From an uncultured Dorea sp. (lineage in GTDB: Bacteria; Bacillota; Clostridia; Lachnospirales; Lachnospiraceae), in contig CAJURK010000046.1 of the NCBI GenBank assembly GCA_910588745.1, forward strand, positions 1 to 23,709: 23,709 nt of DNA, given 5' to 3'. The notes under the pieces are model-generated. The model did not search any database, was not told the origin of the DNA, and saw nothing but the letters and a program-made list of their open reading frames with translations. A program made the position numbers and the translations under genes. Positions 1 to 8,203 of this stretch are shown one piece after another (the first letter of the stretch is position 1; every line of letters starts with the position of its first letter).

Positions 1-15
1 TTCAGTTGTCAATTT

Positions 16-126
16 TCAGTTGGTATCTCGTTCATTGAGATTCCGAGAAGTTATTATTTTAGCCAAAACATCCTGGAAAATTGCATAATTCTTTTTCACG
101 CCATCATCCAGAACAATGGAATTCAT
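16..126 (-). pseudogene. Small ORF or gene remnant, 36 codons
   Basis: An ATG-to-stop reading frame of 36 residues (begins MNSIVLDDGVKKNYAIF, ends NERDTN). It lies in the same frame as the VOC gene just upstream and stays open between that gene's TAG and this ATG, so the whole stretch could be a degenerate 3' extension. No ribosome site precedes the ATG. The composition is protein-like, but I recognise no family. It may be the tail of a decayed gene or chance. Confidence 0.2.
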
Positions 127-180
127 CTGGTTCAAATGGTTAGACGGTGACGGCAAGAACGGCAAATAGCCTGGCAGGCG

Positions 181-546
181 CTAATTCATTGGCGTTCCGA
201 CTTCTATCAAATTACCATCCGGATCATAAAAACGGATAACCTTCTGTCCCCAGTCATGTTCCATAAGCCTATTCACATATTGAATCGGCTCATGATAAGC
301 GTCCAGCCTCACGGCAAAATCTTCTATGTCAGATTCTTCAAAATATAATTCGGAAGAGTGATTCATTGGTATAATGTCTCTTTTGATAAAATTCTCCCAG
401 ATCGCTTTATCCTGAAGCACCAGCCCTTCCGTCAGAATAACGTTTCCGTCATTATCAAGAATAACCTCAAGGCCAAACAGTTCTTTATAAAACGCAATCG
501 ATTTCTTAATATCTTTGACCACAATCAATACATTTTTAAGCCTCAT
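181..546 (-). CDS. VOC (glyoxalase/bleomycin-resistance fold) family protein
   Basis: A 121-residue single-domain protein, the usual length of a one-module vicinal-oxygen-chelate protein. The N-terminus shows the typical beta strand followed by DIKKSIAFYKELFGLEV, and the C-terminus has FYDPDGNLIEVG, the strand that normally supplies the metal-ligand glutamate. Such proteins are usually metal-dependent isomerases, dioxygenases or drug-binding proteins; nothing here identifies the substrate. The ATG start is supported by AAAGGAG eight bases upstream. The gene stands alone, divergent from the tmRNA gene, and is not part of the long operon-like run to the right. Confidence 0.85.
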   Translation of the reverse strand: MRLKNVLIVVKDIKKSIAFYKELFGLEVILDNDGNVILTEGLVLQDKAIWENFIKRDIIPMNHSSELYFEESDIEDFAVRLDAYHEPIQYVNRLMEHDWGQKVIRFYDPDGNLIEVGTPMN

Positions 547-894
547 TCAAATTGCTCCTTTCTTCCGGCTTTCGCCTTTTACATTACTGAAATTCCAACG
601 TACAATTCCTTTTACTACTGTTAACATAGATACGCTTACTTTCTCAAATTTCAATCATGATAAAATGATAAAAAGTTTTTTCTAATTGATTAATTAAACA
701 TATTATATGTTATTTTTACTACTATTACAAGCTGCACAAGGCACATTATGTAAGCATAGTATACGCACATAGTATAAGCATTCGATCCAAGCGGCTGGAA
801 CGTTTACAGGAACTAACGCATCTCTTTTGCTGAAGGCGGCGTAACGATTATCCAAATTTACAAATGTAATCATTATATAATACTTATATAATAC
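547..894. other. Non-coding, AT-rich divergent intergenic region
   Basis: No credible gene is visible between the VOC gene start and the tmRNA promoter. The stretch is very AT-rich around 640-720 and 860-895 and should hold the VOC promoter, but I see no convincing -35/-10 pair on the minus strand. Longer open frames on the minus strand here run into the tmRNA gene and have no ribosome sites. Confidence 0.5.
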
Positions 895-923
895 TTGACA
901 TTTTTGCAGCCTCTGCATATAAT
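895..923 (+). promoter_or_regulatory. Consensus sigma-A promoter of ssrA
   Basis: TTGACA at 895-900 and TATAAT at 918-923 are separated by exactly 17 bp, a perfect match to the housekeeping promoter. Transcription would start near 930, about 80 nt before the mature tmRNA 5' end. That implies a 5' leader to be removed, normally by RNase P. The leader can fold (GCGAAC near 946 pairs with GTTCGC near 1001). Confidence 0.9.
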
Positions 924-1010
924 CATAATACGCAAACAAAGTTTCTGCGAACCGGCACAGGATACTTCCTCCCGGCAATCCTCCGGATAGCCGTCGGAAG
1001 TTCGCGATTC

Positions 1011-1358
1011 GGGCTTGTACTGGTTTCGACGGGGGTTTAGAAGTTTGGGAAGCCATTCGTAGCGGGACACTACGTTAAAAGTTCTAATTAAATATAAACG
1101 CAGACAATAGAGAGTTAGCGTACGCAGCCTAATTTGGCTGCAGTCGGCCTTAGGTCTTCCGTCGCTTAAGTAACCGGCTTCGACTAGACGGAGAACTTCG
1201 TTTCCAAAGCTTTGAGGAAATGGAAGATTTTATGAAGCTACTGATGCTTTCAGCCTGTCATTAGGCGGAAAGCGGAGGGAATGAACGTATAATGACTGTA
1301 ATGGGAGATGCCTGAATGGAAGAGCTTTCGGACGCGGGTTCGATTCCCGCCAGGTCCA
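1011..1358 (+). ncRNA. ssrA: tmRNA (transfer-messenger RNA)
   Basis: tmRNA rescues ribosomes stalled on broken mRNAs and adds a degradation tag; its protein partner SmpB is encoded at 7736-8203. The 5' end carries the hallmark GTACTGGTTTCGACGGGGG, and the 3' end has a tRNA-like T arm (GGGTTCGATTCCCGCC). GGGCTTG (1011-1017) pairs with CAGGTCC (1351-1357) to form the acceptor stem, with an A discriminator at 1358. CCA is not encoded. The tag frame ends at TAA 1130-1132 and reads approximately ADNRELAYAA, starting near 1100; the exact resume codon is inferred. The length of about 348 nt is normal. Confidence 0.97.
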
Positions 1359-1365
1359 TAAAAAC

Positions 1366-1407
1366 CGCCGCTGTCTTCAATGATGATTGACAGCGGCGAT
1401 TTTTTTC
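1366..1407 (+). terminator. Rho-independent terminator of ssrA
   Basis: Arms CGCCGCTGTC (1366-1375) and GACAGCGGCG (1389-1398) form a perfect 10-bp GC-rich stem. The loop contains TCAAT/ATTGA, which can pair further. A run of T residues follows from 1400. Confidence 0.92.
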
Positions 1408-1416
1408 TATCAAAAT

Positions 1417-1462
1417 GCCTTCCGTAAGCAATGGCTTATACGCTTCTTATCCCACGGAAGGC
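1417..1462 (-). terminator. Probable terminator at the end of the minus-strand gene run
   Basis: GCCTTCCGT (1417-1425) and ACGGAAGGC (1454-1462) form a 9-bp stem. The 28-nt loop itself contains an AAGC/GCTT hairpin. Read on the minus strand the structure is followed by ATTTTG. It lies just after the aldose-epimerase-like gene and back to back with the ssrA terminator, as expected where convergent transcripts meet. Confidence 0.6.
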
Positions 1463-1476
1463 ACCCAATTTTAATT

Positions 1477-2367
1477 CTATATTAATATCTTATATTCTGC
1501 CTGGAATACTTCACCCGGCGCAAGCGCCTGCTCCCACTCCCGCTCCTTCAGTTCCCCTTCAAATACCTCGCTGTCACATCTTCCATACCAGGGTTCGATA
1601 CATACAAAAGGCGCGTTCTTCTTCGGCGGCGACCAGATGCCTACCAGGGGAGCCGCGAATTCAACTGCCAAATATTCCTCTCCATCTCCGTCCAGAAGCG
1701 ATACTCGCTGTACCTGATTGTCCTCAATTACTTTCGCATCGTAATCAAAAAGCGTTCCTGTAATCGGCAGAATTCCCTCTGACAGCTTTACCGCCTCTTT
1801 GGCCTGCGTCACCGTGCCTTCCTGTCCAAAAATGCTGTTTATAAAATAAGGGAGATTCGTCCCGTCTTGATCCTGCAGGCGGATTGCGCAGTCACTCTGC
1901 CGATCTCCGGTCTTAAGCGGACAATAAAACGCCGGATGCGCGCCAATAGCAAAATACAGTTCCTCTTCCGCCGGATTTTCCACTTTCCACATGACCTTTA
2001 CCCCGCGCTCCAAAAGCTGATAGCCGATTTCCAAACGGAATGCAAAAGGATAGCGTTGGCGGCTTTCCTCATCATCCTCCAGCCTGAACCATACTGCGTC
2101 CTCTGTCTGGCTTACCATCACAAAATCCCGGTCTCTGGCAAAGCCATGCTGACCCATTTGATACTCTTTTCCCTTATGACGGTAAACGCCGTCTTTTACC
2201 CCGCCTACAAACGGAAACAACACCGGAGATGTACGGCTCCAGTATGTCGGGTCCCCGCACCAAAGATATTCGGTTCCGGTATCCGTCCTTCGCAGCGACT
2301 TTAACTCCGCGCCGTGCAGATTCACACCGATTTCCACCGTTTTGTTCTTCAAGATAATGTCTGCCAT
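1477..2367 (-). CDS. Aldose 1-epimerase (galactose mutarotase)-like protein
   Basis: A 296-residue protein of the LacX-like branch of the galactose-mutarotase superfamily, which interconverts anomers of free or phosphorylated sugars. Visible family features are the N-terminal LHGAELKSL strand, YLWCGDPTYWSRTSPVLFPFVGG, the MGQHGFARDRDF segment with the conserved histidine, GAHPAFYCP, and near the C-terminus CIEPWYGRCD. The ATG at 2367 has AGGAGG six bases upstream, so I prefer it to a start five codons earlier at 2382 that would overlap this site. It follows the aldolase gene by 21 bp and is probably the last gene of that transcription unit. The real sugar substrate is unknown. Confidence 0.9.
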   Translation of the reverse strand: MADIILKNKTVEIGVNLHGAELKSLRRTDTGTEYLWCGDPTYWSRTSPVLFPFVGGVKDGVYRHKGKEYQMGQHGFARDRDFVMVSQTEDAVWFRLEDDEESRQRYPFAFRLEIGYQLLERGVKVMWKVENPAEEELYFAIGAHPAFYCPLKTGDRQSDCAIRLQDQDGTNLPYFINSIFGQEGTVTQAKEAVKLSEGILPITGTLFDYDAKVIEDNQVQRVSLLDGDGEEYLAVEFAAPLVGIWSPPKKNAPFVCIEPWYGRCDSEVFEGELKEREWEQALAPGEVFQAEYKILI

Positions 2368-2388
2368 CTCCAACCTCCTCACTCTTTC

Positions 2389-3414
2389 TTACAAAAGCTT
2401 TTCCAGCGCTTCTATTTCTTCCATTGCCGTCGCCCAGCTTGTGGCGAACCGCACCACCGTATGCTCCTCATCCAGCTTTTCCCAGAAGCTGAATTTCACC
2501 TGGCTCTTTAAACGCTCCAACCTTTCATTGTCCAACACTATAAAGAGCTGGTTCGTAAGCGAATCGACAAAAAACCGGTAACCCTTTTCCCGGAAAATTT
2601 TCTTCAAAACTTCCGCCATTTCAATCGCATTTTGACTGATGTCCCTATATAAATAATCCGTAAAAAGCGTATCGAACTGTACGCCCAGAAGCCTGCCCTT
2701 TGCCAACAGCGCGCCGTGCTGTTTTACCGTAGTCAGAAAATGCTTCGGCGTATTCCGGCGGGTAAACACAACTGCCTCTCCGCACAGAGCGCCTACCTTC
2801 GTCCCCCCGATATAGAACACATCCAGAAGTCTTGCGATATCCGGCAGCGTTACATCCGTTCCTTTGCTCATCAGCCCATACCCCAGCCTTGCGCCGTCCA
2901 TATAAAAATGAATTCCATATTCCCTGCACACCGCCGACAGTTCTTCTAACTCTTTCCGGGAATACAGCGTTCCATATTCTGTCGGATGGGAGATATAGAC
3001 CATTCCCGGAAACACCATATGCTCATGGCTTTCATCTCCATAAAAATCTTCCAGATATTGTTTTACCGTTTCTGCCGCCAGCTTCCCTTCTCTTTGGGGA
3101 AGCGTAATTACCTTATGGCCGGTAAATTCAATAGCTCCCGCTTCGTGTAGGCTTACGTGTCCCGTTTCCGCCGCCAAAACGCCCTGGTATTTCGTCAACA
3201 GCGCGTCAATCACAACCTGATTGGTCTGAGTCCCGCCTGTCAGAAAGTGAACTTCCGCCTCCGTGTTCTCGCAGCATGCCTGTATCTTTTTCTTTGCCAT
3301 AGCACAGTATGGATCCGCGCCGTAACCGCTTAACGGTTCCTCATTCGTTTCCAGAAGCCGTTTCAGTATCTTTGGATGGGCTCCGTTGTTGTAATCACAT
3401 TCAAAAGAAAGCAT
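2389..3414 (-). CDS. Low-specificity threonine aldolase family PLP enzyme
   Basis: A 341-residue fold-type I pyridoxal-phosphate enzyme of the beta-eliminating-lyase/threonine aldolase family, which cleaves L-threonine or L-allo-threonine to glycine and acetaldehyde. Seen: SGYGADPYC near residue 30, the phosphate-binding TGGTQTNQ (59-66), ETGHVSLHEAGA with His86, YMDGARLGYG with Asp173, and the Schiff-base lysine in GGTKVGAL (Lys206). The ATG has AGGAGG eight bases upstream. A ThrE-type threonine/serine exporter lies directly upstream, which fits a shared role in threonine/glycine balance. Stereospecificity cannot be read from sequence. Confidence 0.9.
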   Translation of the reverse strand: MLSFECDYNNGAHPKILKRLLETNEEPLSGYGADPYCAMAKKKIQACCENTEAEVHFLTGGTQTNQVVIDALLTKYQGVLAAETGHVSLHEAGAIEFTGHKVITLPQREGKLAAETVKQYLEDFYGDESHEHMVFPGMVYISHPTEYGTLYSRKELEELSAVCREYGIHFYMDGARLGYGLMSKGTDVTLPDIARLLDVFYIGGTKVGALCGEAVVFTRRNTPKHFLTTVKQHGALLAKGRLLGVQFDTLFTDYLYRDISQNAIEMAEVLKKIFREKGYRFFVDSLTNQLFIVLDNERLERLKSQVKFSFWEKLDEEHTVVRFATSWATAMEEIEALEKLL

Positions 3415-3511
3415 TCCTGTTTCCTCCTATATTCAATTCATATTTCGGTCGTACATTACCGTATTACCTTTCTCCCCGATCTTATCCAGGCGTTTATACG
3501 AAAAAACGCGA

Positions 3512-4726
3512 TTAGGACTTCTGCTTCTTCCCGCCCAGGTAACGGGTCGCTATTTCTACCACCAGGAATCCAAAAGCAATGGCCAGACAGGTCTGCGCCA
3601 GCGCAATGGTCTGCTGCGCAGCCAACCCGTAATCCTCCTGCACCAGTCCATGCATCAGATAAAACAGCGTTGCGCCGGGAATTACCGGCATAATTGACGT
3701 TGTAAGAAAAATCGTAGCCGGCGCTCTGTGAATCCTGGACATCACATAAGCGTAGCCGGCTACAAAAGCCGCGCCGGCCATAACCGCCGCAAAATTATTT
3801 CCGCCAAGGTACTGCGTCAGCAGATAGCAGGCGCAGGTAATCAGTCCGCCGATTCCCGCATAAAAAGACTGCCTTACCGACGCTTTGAAGAGCAGCGCAA
3901 ATCCCATGCTCGCCACCCCGCAGGATATCAACTGCACCGCCACATTCGGCGCAATGTACATCTCATACATATCTCCCTCAAATATTATCATGGCAAGCCC
4001 GGTTCCGCAGGCAATCGCAATTGCCCCCAGACAGGAATTTACAATATTCAAAAGACCGGACAAATATGCCCGATCCACCATATCCCGGATCCCGTTCGCA
4101 ACGCCTAATCCGCTGATCAAAACCATATTCAGCCCCAGCACAACCCTATCCGGATGATGGCAGGCGCCTGCTCCATCGGCCAGAAACACTGCGGCCGACG
4201 ACAGAAAGGCAATCACCAGATTATAGACTACCAGATTGCGTTCTCTCTTATCTAAGAGGCCGCCCATATACTCAATCACAACTGCGCAGATGAGAACGGC
4301 CGCCGCCGAATCTATGAAATCACAGCCAAAATATATCCCAAATCCCACGCCGCCCATAATTGCGGACAGATAATTCAGATACAGCGGCTGCGGCTTCCGG
4401 TTCATCACTTCTTCATACATCTTATGTATCTCTTCTACCGAAGGCTGATTCTTACAGATATGTCTCGATAAATGATTCAGATAATCCAGCCGGTCGTAAT
4501 TCATTCCCACTCTGTGAACCCGCCTGATCTGGGTAATAAAATGACCGCCTGCCGGTTTAATCGTCGCCTGTATATCGCTCTGGATGGCAAATACGCTGCA
4601 ATGCTCCAGATGATAACTCTCCAACATCCGGTACATACTGTCTTCCGCCCGGTTTGTCTCCGCGCCGCTTTTAATCATCTCTTTTCCTATATTTAATATT
4701 TCATGTAATAACAGCTCGTAATCCAT
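3512..4726 (-). CDS. Threonine/serine exporter family (ThrE-like) membrane protein
   Basis: About 404 residues with a soluble N-terminal half of the DUF1212 type (GAETNRAEDSMYRML, then an ATIKPAGGHFITQIRRV region) and roughly ten hydrophobic segments. The C-terminal part matches the ThrE_2-like half, with GATLFYLMHGL near the end, so both halves often encoded by separate genes are fused here as in ThrE. It should export threonine and serine using the proton gradient. I chose ATG 4726. An in-frame TTG at 4738 sits only three bases after a GGGAG and cannot be excluded. It lies 39 bp after the HAD gene and 97 bp before the aldolase gene. Confidence 0.85.
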   Translation of the reverse strand: MDYELLLHEILNIGKEMIKSGAETNRAEDSMYRMLESYHLEHCSVFAIQSDIQATIKPAGGHFITQIRRVHRVGMNYDRLDYLNHLSRHICKNQPSVEEIHKMYEEVMNRKPQPLYLNYLSAIMGGVGFGIYFGCDFIDSAAAVLICAVVIEYMGGLLDKRERNLVVYNLVIAFLSSAAVFLADGAGACHHPDRVVLGLNMVLISGLGVANGIRDMVDRAYLSGLLNIVNSCLGAIAIACGTGLAMIIFEGDMYEMYIAPNVAVQLISCGVASMGFALLFKASVRQSFYAGIGGLITCACYLLTQYLGGNNFAAVMAGAAFVAGYAYVMSRIHRAPATIFLTTSIMPVIPGATLFYLMHGLVQEDYGLAAQQTIALAQTCLAIAFGFLVVEIATRYLGGKKQKS

Positions 4727-4765
4727 CCCTATTCCCAAAGGCTCCCTTATCTTTGGCGCCGCAGG

Positions 4766-5458
4766 TTACCCCACAATCGTAACTACCTCTTTGATATCCT
4801 TAATTTCATAATCAATCCGCAGATCTGCAGGACTTTTCTCCCCGGCCGGATTATACCAGCAGGTCACGATTCCCGCATTGTTGCCTCCCTGTATATCGCT
4901 GGTGAGAGAATCCCCCACAATCATCATTTCATCTTTGCGAAAATATCCGATTTCCTGAAAGACCCGTTCAAAAAAGCCCTTCATCGGCTTCTCTATTCCG
5001 ATTATTTCCGAAATAAAAACTCCCTCTAACAGTCCGTTAAGCCCTGACTTTTCAAGCTTTCTCTCCTGAGCCGTCTTTGTTCCGTTTGTCACCGCATACT
5101 GCAGCGCCCGTCCCTTTAAAGCACGAACCGTCTCCAGCGCATTGTCGCAAAAGCAAATGGTATCTCCAAGCCTTACCTGATATTCCTCGTTAAATGCCAA
5201 AGCTGCCGCGGCATCAATCCCATATCGTTCAAAAAATTCTTCAAACCGGCCTACCAGAACCTGCGGTTTTGTGAGTTCTCCCTTTTCCAAGCGCCTCCAA
5301 TATCCCGCGTTGATCCTGATATAGTCCCGCAGCATCTCATCGCTGCACTCTCCTAACCCCAGCTTCTCAAAGCAGGCGCGGATCGCATACTGTTCCGCCA
5401 CCTGAAAATCCAGCAGCGTACCGTCGATATCCCAGAGAACCGCTTTTATCTTACCCAT
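4766..5458 (-). CDS. HAD-superfamily phosphatase (YjjG-like nucleotidase candidate)
   Basis: 230 residues with all four HAD motifs: DIDGTLLDF (nucleophile Asp10, acid Asp12), AVTNGT in motif II, the motif III lysine in IEKPMKGFF, and MIVGDSLTSDIQGG in motif IV. A helical C1 cap lies between motifs I and II. Length and motif wording resemble the YjjG branch, which removes phosphate from pyrimidine (often non-canonical) nucleotides, but substrate assignment within HAD enzymes is weak from sequence. It is 20 bp downstream of the symporter gene, in the same orientation. Confidence 0.88.
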   Translation of the reverse strand: MGKIKAVLWDIDGTLLDFQVAEQYAIRACFEKLGLGECSDEMLRDYIRINAGYWRRLEKGELTKPQVLVGRFEEFFERYGIDAAAALAFNEEYQVRLGDTICFCDNALETVRALKGRALQYAVTNGTKTAQERKLEKSGLNGLLEGVFISEIIGIEKPMKGFFERVFQEIGYFRKDEMMIVGDSLTSDIQGGNNAGIVTCWYNPAGEKSPADLRIDYEIKDIKEVVTIVG

Positions 5459-5478
5459 CTCTTATCCTCCCGGCCGTA

Positions 5479-6837
5479 TCAGCCAATCAGTCCCTGAATA
5501 ATAATCACAATAATCAACATCGGAAGCACAAACTGGAAATAGGGTTTTAGCTTCTTGGAAAATTTCAGTCCTTCTCCCTGGTTGCATTCTTCCAAATAAC
5601 GGTCAAATCCCCATCCAAACCTGGTCACACAGAACAGGAGATAGACCAGAGACCCGATCGGAAGCAGCAGATTGCTCACAATGAAATCCTCACTATCCAG
5701 CACGTCCCGTCCGCCGATCAGACGCAGGCTGCTCCACACATTATACCCTAATACGCAGGGCAGGCTTGCAATCAGAACAATCGCCCCGTTAATCAATACC
5801 GCCTTTTTACGTTCCAGCCCAAACATATCCACGCAGAAAGATATCAGATTCTCAAACACGGCCATAACCGTGGAGAAGCTGGCAAAGGTCATAAACAGGA
5901 AGAACAGCGCTCCCCAGATTCTGCCTCCGGCCATATTTACAAATACATTCGGCAGCGTGATAAAAATCAGCGCAGGCCCGGCATCCGGCTGTACTCCATA
6001 GGAAAAGCAGGCCGGAAAGATAATGAGACCCGACATAATCGCCACAAAAGTATCCAGCGCACAAATTCTGACCGCCTCTCCAGGCAGTGAATTGTCTTTT
6101 GTCATATAGCTGCCGAAGATTTCCATAGCCGCGATACCCAGGCTCAGTGTAAAAAAGGACTGGTTCATGGCTTCGGTAATGACTGTAGCTATTCCCACCG
6201 ATTTCACTTTCTCCAAACTGGGAACCAGATAAAAGCTGATTCCCTCTGACGCTCCGGATAACAGAATACTGTGGACTGCCAGCACGACAATCAGTATCAA
6301 CAAAGCCGACATCATAATCTTACTAATCCGCTCAAGTCCCTTTCTTAATCCCATCGAGCATACAAGGAAGCCCAGGATAACCGTCAGCGCCATCCATATC
6401 CCCATCTCTCCCGGAGACGCCAGCAATTCAGAAAATACCGCTCCCGACTCTTCCGCGTTCATTCCCGGCCGGAAAACGCCCGCCGCAAATTTAAAGAAAT
6501 AGCTGACCATCCATCCCGATACTGTCGTATAATACATCATCAGCATATAACAGCCGAAGATACAGAACCACCCATGAATGTGCCATTTACTCCCAGGCTT
6601 TTCTAGCGCCTGATATCCCAATACCGCGCTTTTCCTGCTGGCGCGTCCTACCGCCAGCTCCATAGTCAGCACAGGTACGCCCATTCCCAGCAGGAAAACA
6701 AGGTAGAGCAGCACGAAAATACCGCCGCCGTTCTGTCCCGCCACATATGGAAACCGCCATACATTTCCAATTCCGATCGCGCAGCCGGCGCTGACCAAAA
6801 TAAATCCTAATCTTGACTGAAAACCTTCTCTCTTCAT
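5479..6837 (-). CDS. Sodium-dependent transporter of the NSS (SNF) family
   Basis: A 452-residue membrane protein, the length of bacterial LeuT/MhsT-type neurotransmitter:sodium symporters. TM1 carries the signature SAGCAIGIGNVWRFPYVAGQ, whose unwound part binds Na+ and substrate. WMVSYFF in TM3 and SFFTLSLG in TM6 are also as expected. About 11 hydrophobic segments are visible. Substrates of this branch are usually amino acids, but the specificity is not readable. The ATG at 6837 (MKREGF) follows GAGGG by six bases; the TTG one codon upstream is less likely. It sits 40 bp after the zinc-ribbon gene. Confidence 0.93.
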   Translation of the reverse strand: MKREGFQSRLGFILVSAGCAIGIGNVWRFPYVAGQNGGGIFVLLYLVFLLGMGVPVLTMELAVGRASRKSAVLGYQALEKPGSKWHIHGWFCIFGCYMLMMYYTTVSGWMVSYFFKFAAGVFRPGMNAEESGAVFSELLASPGEMGIWMALTVILGFLVCSMGLRKGLERISKIMMSALLILIVVLAVHSILLSGASEGISFYLVPSLEKVKSVGIATVITEAMNQSFFTLSLGIAAMEIFGSYMTKDNSLPGEAVRICALDTFVAIMSGLIIFPACFSYGVQPDAGPALIFITLPNVFVNMAGGRIWGALFFLFMTFASFSTVMAVFENLISFCVDMFGLERKKAVLINGAIVLIASLPCVLGYNVWSSLRLIGGRDVLDSEDFIVSNLLLPIGSLVYLLFCVTRFGWGFDRYLEECNQGEGLKFSKKLKPYFQFVLPMLIIVIIIQGLIG

Positions 6838-6877
6838 CAATAACCCTCGTCTCTCACATTTGTATTCTTTCTGATAT

Positions 6878-7723
6878 TTATCTAAATATTTTTATATTCC
6901 CGATTGTAGGCAGAAGCTTTCTTGTACCCTTTGCCGCGGATACAATTCCCATGACTGCCAGGATAAAAAAGGCGAAACCTGCGATATCAATAACCCCCGA
7001 CAGTATTCTATTGATAAATATGATATGATCCTCGATCCTTTCTACGACGTTCAGTATTGTCTCCATTACAAACAGCGCCAGTCCCTGATTGATATGCTGT
7101 TTCAGATAATCCGAGTTTTTGTCTCCTGCAATTGCCGGAATTAATACAAAAATCCCCAGATAGGAGAGAATCCCCATCACTTTGTTCGCTTTCACCTCTT
7201 GCTGCGGAAAATAATCCGGATCATAATCATATGCATCCTGATTTCCGTACGTCTGGCCGCTATATGTATCCTGATTCCCATATGTCTGCCCGTTATATGA
7301 TCCCTGATTTCCATATGTCTGCCCATGATATGGTTCCTGATTCCCATATACCTGCCCATCATACGGCTCCTGACTCCCATATGCCTGCCCGTTGTACGGC
7401 TCCTGACTCCCATATGTCTGCCCGTTATACGGTTCCCGGCTCCCATATGCCTGCCCGTTATACGGTTCCTGGCCCCCATATGCCTGCCCGTTATACGAAT
7501 CCTGGCCCCCATATGTCTGTCCGTTGTACGGCTCCTGATTCCCATATGCCTGTTCCTGATATGGCTCCTGATTTCCATACGTCGGGTCGCTATACATATC
7601 CCGGCCTCCGCCGGAAGTCTGCGGATCCGGCGTATCAAACGCCCCCGGAACTACCGCCCCGCACTGCGGACAAATCCCAATTCCATCTTCTACCTGCGCT
7701 CCGCACATTACACAATAAGTCAT
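6878..7723 (-). CDS. Zinc-ribbon membrane protein with 11-residue tandem repeats and DUF4870-like tail
   Basis: 281 residues in three parts. Residues 4-21 form a CxxC-x10-CxxC zinc ribbon (YCVMCGAQ, ICPQCGAV). Residues 49-169 are about eleven copies of an 11-residue unit, consensus YGNQEPYNGQT, rich in Tyr, Gly, Gln and Asn and probably disordered. Residues 182-281 contain hydrophobic segments beginning VMGILSYLGIFVLIPAIAG, with the HINQGLALFV motif of DUF4870/Tic20-like small membrane domains. The function is unknown; such proteins are common in Clostridia. AGGAGG lies eight bases before the ATG. The gene starts 12 bp after smpB ends. Confidence 0.85.
   Translation of the reverse strand: MTYCVMCGAQVEDGIGICPQCGAVVPGAFDTPDPQTSGGGRDMYSDPTYGNQEPYQEQAYGNQEPYNGQTYGGQDSYNGQAYGGQEPYNGQAYGSREPYNGQTYGSQEPYNGQAYGSQEPYDGQVYGNQEPYHGQTYGNQGSYNGQTYGNQDTYSGQTYGNQDAYDYDPDYFPQQEVKANKVMGILSYLGIFVLIPAIAGDKNSDYLKQHINQGLALFVMETILNVVERIEDHIIFINRILSGVIDIAGFAFFILAVMGIVSAAKGTRKLLPTIGNIKIFR
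7217..7579 (-). repeat. 33-bp in-frame tandem repeat array within the zinc-ribbon gene
   Basis: About eleven consecutive 33-bp units encode YGNQEPYNGQT-like peptides. Positions that vary are mostly 3 (N/G/S), 5-6 (EP, DS, DT, DA, GS) and the last (T/A/V). The units are similar enough in DNA that several other frames stay open through the array, giving spurious long ORFs on both strands. Arrays like this expand and contract by slippage or recombination. Confidence 0.92.
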
Positions 7724-7735
7724 TCTATGCCCCTC

Positions 7736-8203
7736 CTAACCCAGATTGCGAACCTTAAAATCACGGCTTGCCTCTCTCTGCTGGTCTTTCTTTGCAATAT
7801 CCTGTCTCTTGTCATACAGCTTTTTACCTTTGGCAAGGCCGATTTCTACTTTCACTAAGCTTCCTTTAAAATATACCTTCAACGGTACAATTGCAATACC
7901 TTTTTCTTTGGTCTTTCCAAGAAGCTTGTTAATCTCTGCCCTGTGGAGCAAAAGCTTTCTCGGCCTTAAAGGGTCTTTGTTGAAAATATTTCCTTTTTCG
8001 TAAGGACTGATATGCATTCCGTAAATGTATACTTCGCCGTTCTCAATCCGTACAAAAGCCTCCTTAATACTGCATTTTCCCATCCGCAAAGACTTCACCT
8101 CCGTCCCTGCAAGAGAGATGCCCGTCTCATAATTATCCAGTATAAAGTAGTCGTGATATGCCTTTTTATTATTGGCAATCAGCTTCCCGTTACTCTTCGC
8201 CAT
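7736..8203 (-). CDS. smpB: SsrA-binding protein SmpB
   Basis: A 155-residue RNA-binding protein that carries tmRNA into stalled ribosomes. The sequence begins MAKSNGKLIANNKKAYHDYF and has the SmpB core ISLAGTEVKSLRMGKCSIKEAF, KLLLHRAEI and GLAKGKKLYDKRQDI, followed by the basic tail that enters the decoding centre. I chose ATG 8203 because it gives the standard N-terminus and has AAGGAG nine bases upstream. It overlaps the end of rnr by 14 bp, so the two are probably translationally coupled. Its RNA partner ssrA is at 1011-1358 on the opposite strand. Confidence 0.97.
   Translation of the reverse strand: MAKSNGKLIANNKKAYHDYFILDNYETGISLAGTEVKSLRMGKCSIKEAFVRIENGEVYIYGMHISPYEKGNIFNKDPLRPRKLLLHRAEINKLLGKTKEKGIAIVPLKVYFKGSLVKVEIGLAKGKKLYDKRQDIAKKDQQREASRDFKVRNLG

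Noticed and set aside
703..1070. Two minus-strand ORFs overlapping the start of ssrA
   Set aside because: They run into the conserved tmRNA sequence and its promoter, have no ribosome site, and encode no recognisable protein.
7217..7579. CRISPR-like periodic repeats
   Set aside because: The 33-bp units are contiguous, in frame and lack unique spacers; they encode a peptide repeat.
7132..7858. Long open frames on both strands across the zinc-ribbon gene
   Set aside because: They are by-products of the 33-bp repeat unit, which stays open in several frames. Only the frame with the CxxC ribbon, a ribosome site and a membrane domain makes sense.
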